Shown one piece after another: positions 16,646-26,912 of a stretch of 64,000 bases of DNA; the stretch's first letter is position 1; each line of letters starts with the position of its first letter. The stretch covers positions 307,547 to 371,546 of the forward strand of contig NZ_KB900617.1 in assembly GCF_000379025.1 (NCBI RefSeq). The letters are read 5' to 3'. The translations under genes and the position numbers were made by a program. The notes under the pieces were generated by a model. The model was not told the DNA's origin, ran no database searches, and saw only the letters and a list, made by a program, of their open reading frames with translations. Source of the DNA: Orenia marismortui DSM 5156. Its GTDB lineage: Bacteria; Bacillota; Halanaerobiia; Halobacteroidales; Halobacteroidaceae.

Positions 16646-19489
16646 TTATTTTGATAAGTAATCTATTAAATCTCCTTTAGTAGTTAAATTAATCTTACCA
16701 GATTCTAATTTCCAATACTGAATATTATTACCCTTCTCAGCTATATATTGTATCAAAAGTGGATGACAAGTCAAGATAAATATTTGCTTATTCACTGATA
16801 ATTCAGTTAATAACTCAACTGTTTTAGACAAATGATAAGTATCAAAATTAACAAAAGCATCATCAATAATTATTGGTAAAGAGGAGTTAATATCTTTTAT
16901 CCTACTCAATCTTGCAGCTAAGAATACCTGTTCTTTAGTAGCACGACTCAAAATAGAGGTTGAGCTTTGAGAGCCACCATTCTTTAACTCTAATTTAAAA
17001 TCATTCTTACTTATTTTATCTTGGGGAAGCATCCTCGTATATTCTTCAGAAGTTAATTCCCTTAATACTTGACTAGAGGATTCTAATAATTCATCTTTGG
17101 CTCTATTAATAAAATTTTGCCTAACTTTATTCAAAATAAAAGCTGCTGCTCTATTAATAGCAAAATCTTCAGCTAAAGGTTGAAGCTTATCTCGAGCTTG
17201 ATCTATCTTATATTGAGCTTCTTCTAACTTCTCAGTGGCAGACAATTCTTTTAACTTATCTGCTAAACTCTGGCGATTATTCTTTAATTCTTCAACTTGC
17301 ATCTTTAAAGAGCTTAGTCTATCTCGATACTTATCATAATCTTCTTGAACTTCTTGTATTGAAATATAAGCTCTAAAATAATTATCAAAAAGATCTAATA
17401 AATTATCATTATCAACTTCCATTTCGAATACCTTTTCTAAAGCAAATTTAATTTTATTACTTCTTAAAGTAGCCAATATATTTAACTTAAACTGCTCTTT
17501 TTGTTGACTACACTTTGAAAAATCTTCATATTCTTTACAAGCAGAAACAAATCTTTCTAAGCTTTCTAAATAATCTTCACTATCCAATTCTAAATCTAGA
17601 AGATCTTGAATCTGATCTTCTACTCCTAATTTGTCAGATTTGACTTTAGCACATTCTTTAGCCAAATCTAAATACTTCTTTAAATCTTTAACTCTACTAC
17701 AGAATAATCTACTCTTGCTTATGATCTTTCTGATCTTTAATCTTCTATTATAAATCTTTGACCATAACTCCTCAAATAATTCTACCGCTTTACCCAATTC
17801 CCATTGTAAGTCAGATTCCTTCTTTCTTAAATTATTCATCTTATTTTGCCATTCTATAACTTTATACTTTAACTCTTTTACTTGCCTAAAATAATCTTTA
17901 ATCAAGTCTAAGGAGGCATCTCTTTTGATATTTAATAACTTTCGATACTTATCCAACTCTAAATCTAGATTATAGATCTCAGCTTCTATATCTTCTAAAT
18001 ATCCTTCCTTTATATTAATTTTATCAATTGTATTATTTAGATTTAATTCTATTTCTTTACTTAGACTTAATTCTGCATTATTATGATAATTTGTAATTAA
18101 TAAGTAAACTCCCACACTACTAGCTCCTACTAAAATAATAGCTATTCCTAACCATAAATTAAAAGCACTTATAATAGAACCTAATACTATTAAAGTAATA
18201 GTTGTAAAGTTATAAGGTTTGATATTATTAGCTAAACCTTCATTATTAAGTTGCTGAATCTGCTGTTGAAATAATCTTTTATCTGTCTTTATATCCTTTA
18301 AATCTCCAGCTAATCTTTGATATTTATTATTTAGCTCCTTAGAGTGAGAAATTAAATTATTTAGATCATCTTCACTTATTTTATCAGTTTCTAATTCAAT
18401 TATCTTAGAAAAATTACCATCCCATTCTTCATTCAATTGATTTAATCGCAAAGAAAGAGCTTCTTCCTCTTTACGACATAGTTCTTTAGTTTCAAGATAA
18501 TTATTAACTCTCTGCTCAATTCCAGATAATTGCTCATAATAATAATTTATTTCTTCTTCTAGCTCTAGTAATTTTGACTTGATAGCCTCGATATCATTAC
18601 TGTCAACTATCTGATTAAAGCTATGATCTCTTTCTCTACACTCCTCTACTATCTTTAGATATTTATCCTTTAAAGAGATCGCTTCTCTTAAATTAATACT
18701 ACTATACTTATCATTCAAATTTCTTCCTGGATGTTCATTAAGCATTGCGCCTAATTTCTTATATTCTTGATAATCTTTAAAATTACTCTTCAACAAATCT
18801 AATAATAAAATCTTTGCTTTAGTAAATTCTATCTCCTCTTCTCCTTTGTCAATCCTCTTCATAATATCTTTTAACTTTAGTTTATTCTTATAATATAAAT
18901 CAACCTGTTCTGAAGCCTTCTTCTTAAGCTCTTTTCCTTCTCTAATTTGAGAGTTATATGGCTTGAATTTATAGACATTGGGATCTCCTCTTTTTCCACC
19001 AATATCATCAGCTGCTTTATTCAACTTCTCAACTATATGTTGTGCTGAAACTACATCTGATAAACCAGAACCTAATAAAATAGATTGCATCTTACTACTA
19101 TTCTCATCAATCTGTTTTAACTCATCAAGGCTAATAGTAAATAACTGTTGATAAGTAAATTGATCTAAATTATTATAGACTTCTCTAATATTTAATTCTT
19201 CTCCATCTCCAATAGCATTCAACTCTGGTTCAGCATAATTATTTAGTTTGAGATTATACCTAGCCTGAGAATCCAACTTCAAATCAGCCTCAATAATATA
19301 TTTAGATTTGGCAGGAGGAATAGATTTATTACGAGGAATTCCATAAGCTAAATAACGTAAGACCTTTAATAAAGTAGTCTTTCCAGCACGATTCAAACCA
19401 CCTATAACTACTATATCTGATCCTAATTGATTTAGATGTTGATTAGAAAAAATTCCAAAATCCCCTATATATAATCTCTCCAGTTGCAA
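16646..19489 (-). CDS. yhaN: SbcC/Rad50-like ATPase with central membrane segments (YhaN-like)
   Basis: 947-residue SMC-type ATPase, partner of the nuclease encoded just upstream. Walker A is GGLNRAGKTTLL (about 29-40); the C-terminal ATPase lobe has LSRATKEQVFLAARL (signature) and LPIIIDDAFVNFD (Walker B). Two long coiled-coil arms lie between, and in the middle (about 425-470) is a strongly hydrophobic pair of helices, FTTITLIVLGSIISAFNLWL and IAIILVGASSVGVYLL, where Rad50/SbcC proteins have a zinc hook. This layout is like Bacillus YhaN rather than SbcC. TTG start, with GGAGGGGGG inside the end of the upstream gene. Role in DNA repair is inferred from family. Confidence 0.85.
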   Translation of the reverse strand: MQLERLYIGDFGIFSNQHLNQLGSDIVVIGGLNRAGKTTLLKVLRYLAYGIPRNKSIPPAKSKYIIEADLKLDSQARYNLKLNNYAEPELNAIGDGEELNIREVYNNLDQFTYQQLFTISLDELKQIDENSSKMQSILLGSGLSDVVSAQHIVEKLNKAADDIGGKRGDPNVYKFKPYNSQIREGKELKKKASEQVDLYYKNKLKLKDIMKRIDKGEEEIEFTKAKILLLDLLKSNFKDYQEYKKLGAMLNEHPGRNLNDKYSSINLREAISLKDKYLKIVEECRERDHSFNQIVDSNDIEAIKSKLLELEEEINYYYEQLSGIEQRVNNYLETKELCRKEEEALSLRLNQLNEEWDGNFSKIIELETDKISEDDLNNLISHSKELNNKYQRLAGDLKDIKTDKRLFQQQIQQLNNEGLANNIKPYNFTTITLIVLGSIISAFNLWLGIAIILVGASSVGVYLLITNYHNNAELSLSKEIELNLNNTIDKINIKEGYLEDIEAEIYNLDLELDKYRKLLNIKRDASLDLIKDYFRQVKELKYKVIEWQNKMNNLRKKESDLQWELGKAVELFEELWSKIYNRRLKIRKIISKSRLFCSRVKDLKKYLDLAKECAKVKSDKLGVEDQIQDLLDLELDSEDYLESLERFVSACKEYEDFSKCSQQKEQFKLNILATLRSNKIKFALEKVFEMEVDNDNLLDLFDNYFRAYISIQEVQEDYDKYRDRLSSLKMQVEELKNNRQSLADKLKELSATEKLEEAQYKIDQARDKLQPLAEDFAINRAAAFILNKVRQNFINRAKDELLESSSQVLRELTSEEYTRMLPQDKISKNDFKLELKNGGSQSSTSILSRATKEQVFLAARLSRIKDINSSLPIIIDDAFVNFDTYHLSKTVELLTELSVNKQIFILTCHPLLIQYIAEKGNNIQYWKLESGKINLTTKGDLIDYLSK

Positions 19490-19490
19490 A

Positions 19491-20834
19491 CTAATCCCCC
19501 CTCCTCTTTAAGACCTCTTCTACTATTAAATTTCTAGCCCCTTCTAAAATAGCTTTGAAATCATCTTGATCTAAACTGAATTTTTCAGGATCATTACTCA
19601 TATTATCGATAGTCCATATATTTCCTATTTCAGCGATTAATTCATTTTGTATATCTTCTTTATCTTCAATCTCTCTTATAACCTCTCCTATATCGGCAAA
19701 AAAATCATCATTTTTCTCTAAATATTCAAAGTCTGGTAAAGGAGGACTTGTTCTAATTCTAATTGAATCACTCCAGATTACAGGGTGAGACTTACTTAAT
19801 TCAGCCCTCAATTCTATTAATAATTCTTCAATAATCTCTTCTTTTTGCTGAGTTAAAATATTAGATAAAGTTCCTCTTCCAACAATCAACCATTGAACTA
19901 TATAAGCAACAGATTGATTTGAATAATTATCATTGACACTCTCTAAATCCTCTGAATCAATTAAATCACCCTTGATAAGTTTAGCTGCCTGATTAAAAAT
20001 TAAAGTTTTCAAATCATCTAAATTTTCTATTGGACCTTCTATTCCATCATCAATTTTAACCTCTATTCTCTTCCAAATAAAATTTGCTGTAGGAATTAAT
20101 TTATAGTCTATGCTATTTTGATGATCTACTTCTACCAATACAGCTCCGCCTAAGGATTGCTCTCCAAAATCCCTTCCTTGAGGTATACCAGGATAGATAA
20201 TACATGGGCTATTTTGATTAACAATTCTAAATTGATGAATATGCCCTAAAGCCCAGTAATCTATTCCTTGCTGTTTGATCAAGTCATCTTTTCTACAAGG
20301 GACATAGCTGTTATTATAGGGATCTAATTGGGTATGTAATATTCCTATATTAAAACTAGAATTATCTTGAGGAATAAAATCCTTGTATATCTCTTCTGAT
20401 TCTGCCTGATTAGCATAGGATTGCCCCAAAATTCTAGCTATAACTTGATCATTATCAGACAATATTCTATACTCTTCCACTTTATCACTAGCGAAAACAT
20501 ATAAATTATCTGGCAGATCAAAAGCTTCCCTATCTGGTAATGGATCATGATTACCTGCAATCATATAAACATCTATATTGAACTCATTTAACCTCTCACA
20601 CTCTCGATTAAAGAATTTATTAGCTTTAACCGATCTAGCTTCTTGATCATAGATATCACCTGCTAATAGGATAAAATCAACTTTATTTTCAATAGCTAGA
20701 TCAACTATTTTACTAAAAGAATTATATATTGCTTCTTTAAATTTTTTCTTAAGACCATCATCTGCTGTAGTAGATAGATGTAATAAACTACCTAAATGAA
20801 TATCAGCAGCATGAATAAACTTTAACTTAATCAC
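19491..20834 (-). CDS. yhaO: SbcD/Mre11-like metallophosphoesterase (YhaO-like)
   Basis: Predicted manganese-dependent DNA nuclease, 447 residues. Phosphoesterase motifs are in order: HAADIHLGS (Asp, His), LAGDIYDQEA (Asp), IAGNHDPLPD (Asn-His), a His in ILHTQLDPY, and LGHIHQFR. The C-terminal 150 residues are acidic and helical, probably the cap for binding the ATPase. GTG start with GGGGGGAG 6 nt upstream. One base separates its stop from the ATPase start, so the pair is a coupled operon as in yhaO-yhaN of bacilli. Confidence 0.88.
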   Translation of the reverse strand: MIKLKFIHAADIHLGSLLHLSTTADDGLKKKFKEAIYNSFSKIVDLAIENKVDFILLAGDIYDQEARSVKANKFFNRECERLNEFNIDVYMIAGNHDPLPDREAFDLPDNLYVFASDKVEEYRILSDNDQVIARILGQSYANQAESEEIYKDFIPQDNSSFNIGILHTQLDPYNNSYVPCRKDDLIKQQGIDYWALGHIHQFRIVNQNSPCIIYPGIPQGRDFGEQSLGGAVLVEVDHQNSIDYKLIPTANFIWKRIEVKIDDGIEGPIENLDDLKTLIFNQAAKLIKGDLIDSEDLESVNDNYSNQSVAYIVQWLIVGRGTLSNILTQQKEEIIEELLIELRAELSKSHPVIWSDSIRIRTSPPLPDFEYLEKNDDFFADIGEVIREIEDKEDIQNELIAEIGNIWTIDNMSNDPEKFSLDQDDFKAILEGARNLIVEEVLKRRGD

Positions 20835-20960
20835 TATGCTCCCCCCATATCCAATGATAATTACTATAATTGTCTATAAAGATATTATCTCCTTTATAAT
20901 TGAAAGAGATATGAATTAATATTTTTTTAGTTAAGAATTTTGAATAATAATAGAATACCT

Positions 20961-21027
20961 CAGTAACTAGTGAAGAGTGACAAGTACGCAGTAAATAAGT
21001 TAAACTGTCATCTATTACTAGTTACTG
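20961..21027. repeat. Imperfect palindromic intergenic repeat
   Basis: CAGTAACTAGT (20961-20971) is repeated in exact inverted form at 21017-21027, and related bits (AGAGTGAC, AGTGAGC, GCAGTAA) occur between and beside them. It looks like a decayed hairpin repeat of a different family from copies A-E. No gene lies in 20835-21085. Confidence 0.5.
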
Positions 21028-21085
21028 CTCACTTTATAATCATATTTTAATAATCTAAATCATAAAATACAAATCTTAATAATGA

Positions 21086-21121
21086 AAAAAAGGAAGTGAG
21101 TTTTTACTCACTTCCTTTTTT
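21086..21121 (-). terminator. Terminator of the RND efflux operon
   Basis: AAAAAAGGAAGTGAGT, a four-T loop, then the exact complement. It lies immediately after the RND stop codon. Confidence 0.9.
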
Positions 21122-21129
21122 ACCTTTTA

Positions 21130-24100
21130 TTAGGCTTCTATATTTTCTTCTACTTCTTCACGTCCATGTAACAATCTTCTTAATTTTCCTTTTATCCAAG
21201 TAGAAATATCATCAATAATTGAATAAATAGTAGGAATAATCACTAGAGTTAGAATAGTAGAGAATAATAGTCCGCCAACTACTACTACAGCCATTGGCTG
21301 TTGAGCTTCTGCTCCTTTACCAATTCCTAATGCCATTGGTGATAAACCTAATATTGTAGTTAAAGTGGTCATCATAATTGGTCTTAATCTAATTGGTCCA
21401 GCATTTAAAATGGCCTCTTTTCTACTTTCCTCTTCTCTTCTATGATTAATGTAATCTATTAATACAATAGCATTATTAACCACAATACCTGCTAACATAA
21501 TAATCCCTATAATTCCTGGAACATTTAAGGAAAGTCCAGAAACTGCTAAACCTAATATTGCACCAACTAAAGCTAATGGTACAGTAAACATAATAATAAA
21601 TGGATAGATTAAAGATTCAAATTGAGATGCCATAACCATATAGACTAATACTATAGCAAGAATTAAGGCAAAACCTAAATCACCAAAAGACTCTTTTTGA
21701 TCTTTACTTTCTCCACCATATTCTAATCGATAAGAAGTTGGAATACTAAGCTTATCTACTCTCTTTTCAATATCCTGTTGAACCTCACCTAATGAACGTC
21801 CATAGAAGCGAGTCAATACTCGAATCATACGCTCCTGATTTTCACGTTCAATAGTCGTTGGTCCATTAGAGAATTTAACATCAGCAATTTGTGACAAGGG
21901 TACTGTGATACCTTTGGAAGAAGTAACTTTTAAATCTTTTAATCTATTAATAGTTCCTACTTCCTTATCTTCTAATTGTAATAAGATATCATACTCTTCT
22001 CCACCTTCTTTGTACTGACTAACGACTTTACCTTTAATTGCAGTCTGTACTGTAGAGGCAACTTGTGATTGGTTGAAACCTAATTTCTTAGCTAATTTTC
22101 TATCGATATCAACTTGAATCTCCGGTCTACTTTTATCAAGACTCAACTCTACATTTCTAGTTCCATCTACCTTTCTAACTTCATCAGCAACAGTATTGGC
22201 AATTTCAGTTAATTTATTCAGATCAGATCCTTGAATTTTAACTTCAATTGGAGCCCGGTTACCACCACCCCCACCTAAGATAGAGGTTTGAGCAACAACT
22301 TTAATATCAGCTCCAGCAATACCTTTGACTTTGGATCTTAAGTCTTCTACTACTTCACTAGTACTTCTCTCTCTTTGACTAATATCAACTAACTGTACTG
22401 ATATATTAGCTTTATTTGATTCAGAAGCACCTAATCCACCATTAATACCAACATTAGTATAGACTATATCAACTTCTGGAATCTCATCGATATAAGTCTG
22501 AATTTTCTTAGTTATATTATCAGTCTTCTCTAGTATCTTACCTTCAGGTAAATCTATACTTACTGTGAATAGACCTTGGTCTGTCTTAGGCATATATTCT
22601 GTTTTCAAAGGAATTATACCTGTTTTTACACCTAAACCAAAAGATACTAGACCTACAATAAGTAATCCAACTACTATAAATCTATGGTTCAAGGATTTTT
22701 CTAATAATGATCTATAAGATCTTGTTACTTTTCCTGATTGAAACTCTTGGTCTGGATTATCAAACTCTTTTTTAACCCTTAATAATTTTGAAGATAACAT
22801 TGGAATTAAGGTTAAAGCTACCAATAATGATGCAAATAATGAAAAGGTAACTGTTAAGGCTAAAGGTCCAAAAATTTCAGATGCCAAACCCTCTACATAA
22901 GCTATTGGTAAGAATACAGCAGCAGTAGTTAAGGTGGAGGCTAATACCGCAGTACCTACCTCAGCCGTACCTTTTTTAGCAGCTTCAAATTTACCTTCTC
23001 CTTCTTGTCGATGGCGATAAATATTCTCTAATACAACGATAGCATTATCTAAGAGCATCCCTATTCCTAGAGCAACTCCTCCTAGAGTCATTAAGTTTAA
23101 ACTTAAATCAGCAAAATACATCATTACGAAAGCTGTTACTATCGAAATAGGGATTGCTGTACCAATAACAATTGTACTTCTAATATTCTTTAAGAATAAT
23201 AGTAGAATAAATATTGCTAATCCACCACCAACAACAGCATTTCTCTTAACATTATTAATTGCATCTTCAATAAAATCTGCTTGGTTAACAACTATTTCAA
23301 TATTAACATCACTTTTTATCTGCTTGCTCAATTTTTTTAATTCTTTTTCTACTGCATTAGCAACCTGAACTGTATTAGCTCCACTCTGCTTTTGTACTGC
23401 TAAACCAATACTCTTTTCACCATTTAAATAAGTATAAGATTTAGCCTCTTCTTCAGTATCTTCAACGGTCGCAATATTGCTTAAAGTAATGTTCTGACCC
23501 TGTGGAGTCATAATCTCTAAATCTCTAATCTCTTCTACATTATCAAATTCACCAGTTGTTTTAACTAATAAATCTTTATCACCTTGTTGAATTGTACCAC
23601 CAGACATATCCAAATTTGATGATCTAATAGCAGAAGCTATACTATTTAAAGTTAGACCATAAGCTGTTAATCTCTCTTGATTAACATTTATATGAATCTC
23701 TCTTTCCAGTCCCCCAGAAATATCTACTGAAGCCACTCCAGAAATTCTCTCTAAATTAGGTTTATAAACATCTTCGGCAATTCTTTTCAAATTATCTAAA
23801 GTACCATCCCCAGATAGTCCCATCTTCATAATTGGTTCTTGAGTCGGGTCAAACTTTAGAACCATTGGTTTATCTGCATCTTCTGGCAAATAATCTTCAA
23901 TTAGAGAAACCTTTTCTCTCATATCTAAAGTAGCAAAATCCAAATTAGTTCCCCAATCAAATTCTACTATTACCAATGAACTACCAGGGTCACTTATAGA
24001 GATTAAATTCTTTACATTATCAACTGTTGCGATAGATTCTTCTACTGGCTTGGTAATCAAATTTTCTATTTCCTCAGGACCTGCTCCTTCATAATTTACA

Positions 24101-24243
24101 CTAACTACAGCATAAGGTAAATCCAATTCTGGCAACAGATCAATTGGTAATCTAGTTAAAGAAACAATTCCTATCAATAATACAGCTAAAACAATCATAC
24201 TGATTGTAACAGGTCTATCTACTGAAAAATCAGATATTTTCAT
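21130..24243 (-). CDS. RND-family efflux transporter (AcrB/HAE-like)
   Basis: Inner-membrane proton-driven pump of 1037 residues with the internal two-fold RND repeat: helix 1 (PVTISMIVLAVLLIGIVSL), the docking/porter domain, a block of six helices, a second helix 7 and porter domain, and final helices. Charged transmembrane residues are present (GIGMLLDNAIVVLENIYRH; repeated as GIVVNNAIVLIDYINHRR). Its start overlaps the adaptor stop by one base (TAATG). The operon order is tetR-tolC-adaptor-RND. Substrates unknown; drugs, bile-like compounds or solvents are typical. Confidence 0.95.
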   Translation of the reverse strand: MKISDFSVDRPVTISMIVLAVLLIGIVSLTRLPIDLLPELDLPYAVVSVNYEGAGPEEIENLITKPVEESIATVDNVKNLISISDPGSSLVIVEFDWGTNLDFATLDMREKVSLIEDYLPEDADKPMVLKFDPTQEPIMKMGLSGDGTLDNLKRIAEDVYKPNLERISGVASVDISGGLEREIHINVNQERLTAYGLTLNSIASAIRSSNLDMSGGTIQQGDKDLLVKTTGEFDNVEEIRDLEIMTPQGQNITLSNIATVEDTEEEAKSYTYLNGEKSIGLAVQKQSGANTVQVANAVEKELKKLSKQIKSDVNIEIVVNQADFIEDAINNVKRNAVVGGGLAIFILLLFLKNIRSTIVIGTAIPISIVTAFVMMYFADLSLNLMTLGGVALGIGMLLDNAIVVLENIYRHRQEGEGKFEAAKKGTAEVGTAVLASTLTTAAVFLPIAYVEGLASEIFGPLALTVTFSLFASLLVALTLIPMLSSKLLRVKKEFDNPDQEFQSGKVTRSYRSLLEKSLNHRFIVVGLLIVGLVSFGLGVKTGIIPLKTEYMPKTDQGLFTVSIDLPEGKILEKTDNITKKIQTYIDEIPEVDIVYTNVGINGGLGASESNKANISVQLVDISQRERSTSEVVEDLRSKVKGIAGADIKVVAQTSILGGGGGNRAPIEVKIQGSDLNKLTEIANTVADEVRKVDGTRNVELSLDKSRPEIQVDIDRKLAKKLGFNQSQVASTVQTAIKGKVVSQYKEGGEEYDILLQLEDKEVGTINRLKDLKVTSSKGITVPLSQIADVKFSNGPTTIERENQERMIRVLTRFYGRSLGEVQQDIEKRVDKLSIPTSYRLEYGGESKDQKESFGDLGFALILAIVLVYMVMASQFESLIYPFIIMFTVPLALVGAILGLAVSGLSLNVPGIIGIIMLAGIVVNNAIVLIDYINHRREEESRKEAILNAGPIRLRPIMMTTLTTILGLSPMALGIGKGAEAQQPMAVVVVGGLLFSTILTLVIIPTIYSIIDDISTWIKGKLRRLLHGREEVEENIEA

Positions 24244-25505
24244 TAGTTATCACCTCTATTGACTACCTGCACCTTAGCTCCTGCTCCTAAATCTTCTTGT
24301 CCAGTAACCACTACTTCTTCTCCTTCTTTGATACCACTTAAAATAACAACTTTTCCTGCGGCAGATAATCCAGTTTCAACTTTTCTTCTTTCTGCAGCCC
24401 CATCTTTAATGATATAAACATACTCTATATCTGCTTCTTCAAATATTGACTCTTGTGGTATCACAACTTTATTATTTATCCTTTCAGATACCAAATTAAT
24501 TTCTGCATACATTCCACCCTTAATTAAATTATCTTGATTATCTATTATTATTTCAACTGGAAAGGCCTTTTTCTGTTGATCCATTACTGGACTTATACTA
24601 TCAACTCTACCAGTGACTAATCTTTCTAATGCATTAAAATCGACCTCTACTTTATCGCCAAGATTGACCTTATTAATATTTCTCTCACTTACATAAGCTA
24701 CAATTTTTACTTGATCAATATTAGCAATAGCTATTACCGGCTGACCTCCTGCCATCTCTCCTTCTTCTATATTTACAGCTGAAATAATCCCTGAAATTGG
24801 AGCTTTAATTTCCGCTTTGCTTAATCTTATATTGGCTGCCTGATAAGAAGCTTTAGCCTGAGATACTTGTGCCTCTAAAGCCTTAATTTCTTCTTCAGTT
24901 GCACCATTTTGGGCTAATTTTAAACTCTGCTTAGCAGTCTCATATCCACTCTTGGCTGCTATATATTTACTTTTCATTGATTCAAATTGTTGCTCAGAAA
25001 TAACATGTTGCTTATAAAGTGTTTCTTGTCTGTTATAAGCTTTTTCAGTCTCTTCATAAGAAGCTTTAGCTTGCTCTAGTCGAGCCTTTAATTGTGCTAT
25101 TTCTTCTTCTCTAGCTCCCCTTAAGGCCTTATCTAAATTCGCTTGAGCAGCCTTTAATCCTGCCTCTGCTTGCTCTACTTGAATTTTTAAAGTATCTTTA
25201 TCTAAGACTAATAATCTATCACCTTTATTTACCTTATCTCCAACTTTAACATAAACCTTCTCTACTTCCTCTTGTACCTGTGGAGTAAGCTGGACTGATT
25301 TACTTGCCTCTGTAGACCCTACCACAGTTACATAATCTGACAGTTGATCTGCTTTAGCAGTTATGCTTTCTACTGGTATTTTAGGCTTCTCTTCCTTCTG
25401 ATTAGCTATAGTCTCTTCATTTTTTTTCCCACATCCAATTATTGAAAAACTTAATATAGCTATTAATAAGACTACTACTAGTTTCTTATTGCTTAAAATT
25501 TTCAT
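24243..25505 (-). CDS. RND periplasmic adaptor (membrane fusion) lipoprotein
   Basis: 420 residues linking pump to outer-membrane channel. N-terminal lipoprotein signal LLIAILSFSIIGC-GKKNEE, so it should be anchored to the inner membrane outer face. The halves of the lipoyl domain (VEKVYVKVGDKVNKGDRLLV and ISAVNIEEGEMAGGQPVIAI) flank a coiled-coil hairpin with an internal duplication (AREEEIAQLKARLEQAKASY and ATEEEIKALEAQVSQAKASY), followed by beta-barrel and membrane-proximal domains. The coiled coil length fits a TolC partner, which is encoded 15 bp upstream. Confidence 0.94.
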   Translation of the reverse strand: MKILSNKKLVVVLLIAILSFSIIGCGKKNEETIANQKEEKPKIPVESITAKADQLSDYVTVVGSTEASKSVQLTPQVQEEVEKVYVKVGDKVNKGDRLLVLDKDTLKIQVEQAEAGLKAAQANLDKALRGAREEEIAQLKARLEQAKASYEETEKAYNRQETLYKQHVISEQQFESMKSKYIAAKSGYETAKQSLKLAQNGATEEEIKALEAQVSQAKASYQAANIRLSKAEIKAPISGIISAVNIEEGEMAGGQPVIAIANIDQVKIVAYVSERNINKVNLGDKVEVDFNALERLVTGRVDSISPVMDQQKKAFPVEIIIDNQDNLIKGGMYAEINLVSERINNKVVIPQESIFEEADIEYVYIIKDGAAERRKVETGLSAAGKVVILSGIKEGEEVVVTGQEDLGAGAKVQVVNRGDN

Positions 25506-25520
25506 ACCATTACCCCCTTA

Positions 25521-26852
25521 TTAATTAACCGCCTTACCCATTGCTCTTTCTAAATTCGCTATCTCTAAATTATAATCATAAATAGCTTCATAATAATCAG
25601 TTTTAACCTCTTGTAAAGTAGTTTGAGCATTTAATACATCAAAACTAGTTACAATTCCTTCTTTATATTTCAATTCAGTTTCTTTAAGATTTTCTTTGGC
25701 TTCAGTCAAACTAAGTTGCATTAATTGAATACTCTGTTTGGCTTCAGATATTTTTAACAAACTACTTTCAATTTCTAATTCTATAGCATCTATAGATTGT
25801 TCTTTAGTAGTTTCAAATTTCTCTAATTCCTTAGTAGCCTGCTTAACCTTAGAACTTTTAGCTCCCCCATCAAATAAGTTATAGTTAAGCATCAAACCTA
25901 CTTGCCAATCACCATCGGAAACTGTAAAGCTATCATCAGTAGTATTATAATTACCAAATAGATTAAGAGTTGGATATCTACTACTTTTGGCTAATTTGAC
26001 ACCAAGCTCTACTTTGTCTTCAGATAGCTCTAATAATTTTAGGTCTGGACGATGGGAAAAAGCATATTCCTTTACTTCTACTCGGTTCAGTTCTATATCT
26101 TCCCATTTAAGTTCTTCATTCACAGTTACCTCAACATCATTTTCTAGATTTAAGGCATTCTTCAAACTAAGTTTAGTTAGTTTAAGTCCATTTTGGGCTT
26201 TTAATAGCCCTTGCTTTGCTCTATATAAATTTACTCTAGCCTGTAAAACATCTGTATTAGTAAAGATACCAACCTCCCTATTGGCTTTAGCAATCTCCAC
26301 ATAACGAGAAATTTTATTTATATTCTGCTCACTAACTTCTACCATCTTTTTAGTTTTTAATACACCATAATATTTATTCAGTATCTCTTCTTTTATTTCT
26401 TGCCTTTTTTGCCTAGCTTTTAATTTTGCAATCTCTAAACCTTTTTTAGCCTGTTCATAAGTAGCTGTTGTTCTCCCCCCAGTGTAAAGAGGCTGATTTA
26501 AGTCTAATTTAAAGCTATAACTATTTAATGAAGACCCAGCTGACTGTGCAGATGAAAGTATTCCTTCAGATATCAATCCCTCCATAATTGGATTTTCAGG
26601 TTCTTCTCCTAATCTAGTATAACTACTACTTAGATTTAATTTAGGAAGAAATCCTGCTCTAGCTTCTTTTACTTTATCCTTAGCTATCTCTAATTCTTGT
26701 TCAATCTTGATTATTTCAGGATTCTGCTTTAATCCTATTTCTATTGCTTCTTCTTTATTTAAAACAATTTTTCCATTCTCTTCAGCAGCATAACTCCCTA
26801 CTGTCGTAAATAAAATACAAATAACTGTTAATATAACTAATTTATTTCTCAT
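25521..26852 (-). CDS. TolC-family outer membrane efflux protein
   Basis: 443 residues with a cleavable signal (MRNKLVILTVICILFTTVGSYA). Two OEP repeats follow, each opening with a long helix (EEAIEIGLKQNPEIIKIEQELEI cut here; second near HRPDLKLLELSEDKVELGVK), with strands such as RYPTLNLFGNYNT and LMLNYNLFDGG. A TolC channel spans an outer membrane, so the host has two membranes; this is a strong taxonomic marker for a diderm Firmicute. Preceded by AGGAGG and by a TetR-type operator at 26875-26890. Confidence 0.93.
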   Translation of the reverse strand: MRNKLVILTVICILFTTVGSYAAEENGKIVLNKEEAIEIGLKQNPEIIKIEQELEIAKDKVKEARAGFLPKLNLSSSYTRLGEEPENPIMEGLISEGILSSAQSAGSSLNSYSFKLDLNQPLYTGGRTTATYEQAKKGLEIAKLKARQKRQEIKEEILNKYYGVLKTKKMVEVSEQNINKISRYVEIAKANREVGIFTNTDVLQARVNLYRAKQGLLKAQNGLKLTKLSLKNALNLENDVEVTVNEELKWEDIELNRVEVKEYAFSHRPDLKLLELSEDKVELGVKLAKSSRYPTLNLFGNYNTTDDSFTVSDGDWQVGLMLNYNLFDGGAKSSKVKQATKELEKFETTKEQSIDAIELEIESSLLKISEAKQSIQLMQLSLTEAKENLKETELKYKEGIVTSFDVLNAQTTLQEVKTDYYEAIYDYNLEIANLERAMGKAVN

Positions 26853-26874
26853 CTAATCTAATACCTCCTAATTC

Positions 26875-26890
26875 TTGACCATATAGTCAG
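26875..26890. promoter_or_regulatory. TetR-type operator before tolC
   Basis: TTGAC-CATATA-GTCAG, between the tetR stop and the tolC ribosome site. It has the same half-sites and 6-bp spacing as the operator at 27538-27555 upstream of tetR. Confidence 0.6.
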
Positions 26891-26912
26891 TTTTATCTAA
26901 AAAATATAGCAA

